Assembly (NCBI GenBank): GCA_035535315.1
Contig: DATLQD010000028.1
Span: 1 to 24,346 of the forward strand
Reading direction: 5' to 3'
Length of the DNA stretch: 24,346 nucleotides
Origin: DASQGA01 sp035535315
GTDB lineage: Bacteria; Actinomycetota; Thermoleophilia; Gaiellales; Gaiellaceae
Part shown: positions 23,601 through 24,346 of the stretch, in pieces
Layout of the letters: the number at the start of each line of letters is the position of its first letter
Numbering within the stretch: position 1 is the stretch's first letter
The notes under the pieces: model-generated
Database searches by the model: none
The model's input: only the letters and a program-made list of their open reading frames with translations
Told to the model about the DNA's origin: nothing
Translations under genes and position numbers: made by a program

Positions 23601-24019
23601 ACCCGGCCCGAGAGGCACCCGGAGAGCGCGATCAGCCCCGGCGAGCGGGAGGAGAGGAGCTCCCAGTCGACTCGCGGCTTGTAGTAGTAGCCCTCGAGGA
23701 ATCCGGCCGATGCGAGCTTGATCAGGTTCGCGTAGCCCTCGTTCGACTCGGCGAGGAGCGTCAGGTGGGCATACCCCTTCGATTGTGTCCTCCGGTCGTC
23801 GGCGACGTAGACCTCGCAGCCAAGAATCGGCTTGACGCCATGTTTTCCGGCTTCGCGGTAGAGCTCGACCGCGCCGGCGAGGGAGCCGTGGTCGGTGAGC
23901 GTGACAGCGGGCATTTCGAGCTCGGCTGCACGTGCGGCGAGGTCAGGGATGCGGCACGCCCCGTCGAGGATCGAGTACTCGGAGTGGACGTGAAGGTGAA
24001 CAAAAGGCGCCTCGGGCAC
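20621..24019 (-). CDS. dnaE: DNA polymerase III alpha subunit
   Basis: The replicative polymerase of the chromosome, 1132 residues, complete. Residues 1-~270 form the PHP domain with all nine expected metal ligands: His10, His12, Asp19, His44, Glu69, His85, Cys135, Asp203 and His205. In mycobacterial DnaE1 this domain is the proofreading 3'-5' exonuclease. The polymerase core has PGRGSAAGS (353-361) and the catalytic aspartates in PDIDIDFS (Asp394, Asp396). QSSIF (896-900) matches the sliding-clamp-binding motif, and an OB fold follows at about 975-1055 (ITVGGIVGAVKPLTTKKGDP, VFLRLDDLSG). The GTG start is preceded by TAGAAT at 9 nt. It is divergent from infA and convergent with the VOC gene. 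Confidence 0.98.
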   Translation of the reverse strand: MPEAPFVHLHVHSEYSILDGACRIPDLAARAAELEMPAVTLTDHGSLAGAVELYREAGKHGVKPILGCEVYVADDRRTQSKGYAHLTLLAESNEGYANLIKLASAGFLEGYYYKPRVDWELLSSRSPGLIALSGCLSGRVCKALENGNRGEAEEELTRLTDIFGRDSTYLEIQDAGLEVQPKINAQLAEIAVSTGLPLVATGDVHYLRHEDARAHEALLCIQSGDSLANPNHWRFDTDQFFFKTPEEMQQDFAAYPEAVARTLEIAERCTVTMELGRILLPSFPTPEGRDAFDYLVELCEKGLQKRYEKVTPELQERLKFELKTIREMGFADYFLIVWDFISFAKRNGIGVGPGRGSAAGSLVAYSLEITDIDPIKYDLLFERFLNPGRKSMPDIDIDFSVHGRDQVINYVAEKYGRDRVAQIITFGTMMARAAVRDAGRVLDIPYGTVDRIAKLIPEGPKVYLGDCLKKGADLKAAYDQDETVRQIVDLAKPLEGLVRQDSIHAAGVVIGDRPLTEYIPLQQKGADQEVVTQFPMGDVEALGLLKMDFLGLRNLDVIDKAIELVGGVDIVSIPLDDPKTYAMLQRGESSGVFQFESSGMREALRQVRPTEFEDLIALVALYRPGPMGYIPVYAKRKAGIEQPHFLDERLKPITEPTYGICIYQEQYMEIAKQLAGFSPAEADDLRKAIGKKIHALMASLKDKFLEGAAQKGVTPSVANQLWKDMEQAQDYSFNKSHAACYALIAYRTAYLKANWPAEYMAALISSVMNTKDRVPLYVAACEEMGIKVEPPDVNCSASDFAVVEGKIRFGLNAVKNVGENAVRAIVAAREADGPFESIWDFCERVDPQVVNKRALESLVKCGAFDSTGAARMGIWNVLEQAVGAGGRQQADRLAGQSSIFDLGGGGGEEAPAARRHHPPISPEEWEKNERLAFEKESLGLYVSEHPLQGAKESLRRKVDCQLAEVERRRDGEIITVGGIVGAVKPLTTKKGDPMVFLRLDDLSGSIETVVFNSVYASSRDLLEADRVLVIKGRVDHKQEGETKLIAMEVAPFEATPERSEVRLKVDARKAPAGLLRNLAELVREYPGEAPVVVAIETSEGPRTYAFGPDFKVRPEADFFAEAKSLLGEAAVT

Positions 24020-24028
24020 GGGCAGTCG

Positions 24029-24034
24029 ATTCTA
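24029..24034 (-). promoter_or_regulatory. -10 box of dnaE
   Basis: TAGAAT on the minus strand ends 9 nt before the dnaE GTG (24017-24019). The hexamer is the same as that of the dtxR-like gene. The leader would be at most a few bases and no Shine-Dalgarno sequence is seen. Confidence 0.55.
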
Positions 24035-24044
24035 GTCCGGGGGG

Positions 24045-24073
24045 TGGACCGCACCCGATTTCCGGTTTACACT
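24045..24073 (+). promoter_or_regulatory. Promoter of infA
   Basis: TGGACC (24045-24050) and TACACT (24068-24073) are separated by 17 nt, a good housekeeping promoter. The expected transcription start is about 24079-24081. The leader to the infA ATA would be about 19 nt and consists almost entirely of the Shine-Dalgarno sequence and a short leader ORF. Confidence 0.55.
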
Positions 24074-24078
24074 TTCCC

Positions 24079-24102
24079 GTGAGAAAGGAGGTGGTCCGAT
24101 AG
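24079..24102 (+). other. Possible seven-codon leader ORF (MRKEVVR) overlapping the infA start
   Basis: A GTG lies 5 nt after the TACACT box, the same spacing as the leaderless genes elsewhere in the window. It opens seven codons ending in TAG at 24100-24102. The stop overlaps the ATA start of infA by two bases (ATAG), and the strong Shine-Dalgarno sequence is inside the mini-ORF. Translation of it is a hypothesis; chance is possible for so short a frame. Confidence 0.3.
24084..24094 (+). promoter_or_regulatory. Ribosome binding site that decides the infA start
   Basis: AAAGGAGGTGG is a full match to the anti-Shine-Dalgarno end of 16S rRNA. Its GGAGG core ends 7 nt before ATA at 24099-24101, the ideal distance. 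No ATG, GTG, TTG or CTG lies in frame between the upstream stop (24033-24035) and ATA. Confidence 0.75.
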
Positions 24103-24320
24103 CAACAAAGGAGGAAAAGCTCGAGATGGAGGGGGAGGTCGTCGAGGCCTTTCCGAACGGCATGTTCAAGATCCAGCTCGACAACGGCCACGAGGCGCTG
24201 GGCTACACGGCCGGCAAGATGCGCCGCTACCGCATCAAGATCTTTCCGGGCGATCGGGTCAAGGTCGAGCTGAGCCCGTACGACCTGAGCCGCGGACGCA
24301 TCGTCTACCGGCATCGCTAG
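24099..24320 (+). CDS. infA: Translation initiation factor IF-1, with apparent ATA start codon
   Basis: IF-1 binds the 30S A site during initiation and works with IF-2 and IF-3. Read from ATA at 24099 the protein is 73 residues, the normal length. It begins (M)ATKEEKLEMEGEVVEAF, matching the family's MAK(K)EE-type N-terminus. It continues as an OB fold with LDNGHEALGYTAGKMRRYRI, FPGDRVKVELSPYDLSRGR and ends IVYRHR. The first ATG in frame (24126) would drop nine residues; a second GGAGG, 11 nt before it, is formed by the Lys-Glu codons. The GYTAGKMR segment differs from the common AHISGKMR. Ribosomal-protein genes commonly follow infA, but the window ends 26 bp later. Identity is certain; the ATA start is the best reading but needs proof. 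Confidence 0.9.
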   Translation: MATKEEKLEMEGEVVEAFPNGMFKIQLDNGHEALGYTAGKMRRYRIKIFPGDRVKVELSPYDLSRGRIVYRHR

Positions 24321-24346
24321 CGCGGGCCGGCCGGCGGAGACGTTGG

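Overview
The window is chromosomal DNA from a high-GC bacterium, most likely an actinobacterium of the Thermoleophilia type (Gaiella/Solirubrobacter-like). The grounds are strongly GC-biased third codon positions, many GTG starts, -10 boxes placed directly in front of start codons (leaderless transcription), an scpA-scpB-rluB-cmk-der neighbourhood of the actinobacterial kind, and Ig/FnIII-repeat secreted proteins. The assignment is inference; no rRNA is present. I see no mobile element, CRISPR array, tRNA or rRNA.

Layout. 1-566 (-): 5' part of priA. 582-1265 (+): a DtxR-family metal-dependent regulator. 1266-1985 (-): a membrane-anchored DUF4230 protein whose stop codon abuts that of the regulator. 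2020-11834 (-): one tightly packed nine-gene operon read right to left, aroF-tyrA-aroA-cmk-plsC-der-gpsA-DUF3352 lipoprotein-metK. It joins aromatic amino-acid synthesis, CMP phosphorylation, phospholipid synthesis, ribosome assembly and S-adenosylmethionine synthesis. 11869-12891 (+): trpS, divergent from aroF.

12888-14782 is an accessory patch of secreted or membrane Ig-like gene pieces with a probable frameshift and mutually overlapping ends. It lies between trpS and rluB. 14862-15557 (-): rluB, sharing a promoter with a divergent GYD-domain gene (15577-15867, +). 16026-18218 (-): lgt-scpA-scpB. 18300-18503 (-): a small conserved protein. 18596-19886 (-): an ECF sigma factor with its membrane-bound anti-sigma factor. 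19942-20382 (+): a VOC/glyoxalase-family protein. 20621-24019 (-): dnaE. 24099-24320 (+): infA.

No gene-free stretch exceeds 300 bases. The largest gaps are 20383-20620 (238 bp) and 15868-16025 (158 bp). Both lie between convergent genes and hold only short GC-rich inverted repeats without a T-run.

The most notable item is the start of infA. The only start that gives the normal IF-1 N-terminus is an ATA codon behind a perfect Shine-Dalgarno sequence. That ATA overlaps the stop codon of a seven-codon leader ORF, which itself sits at leaderless distance behind a good promoter. Other points are the shared -10 box of rluB and the GYD gene, the general leaderless pattern, altered metal ligands in the DtxR-like regulator, and apparently broken Ig-repeat genes.
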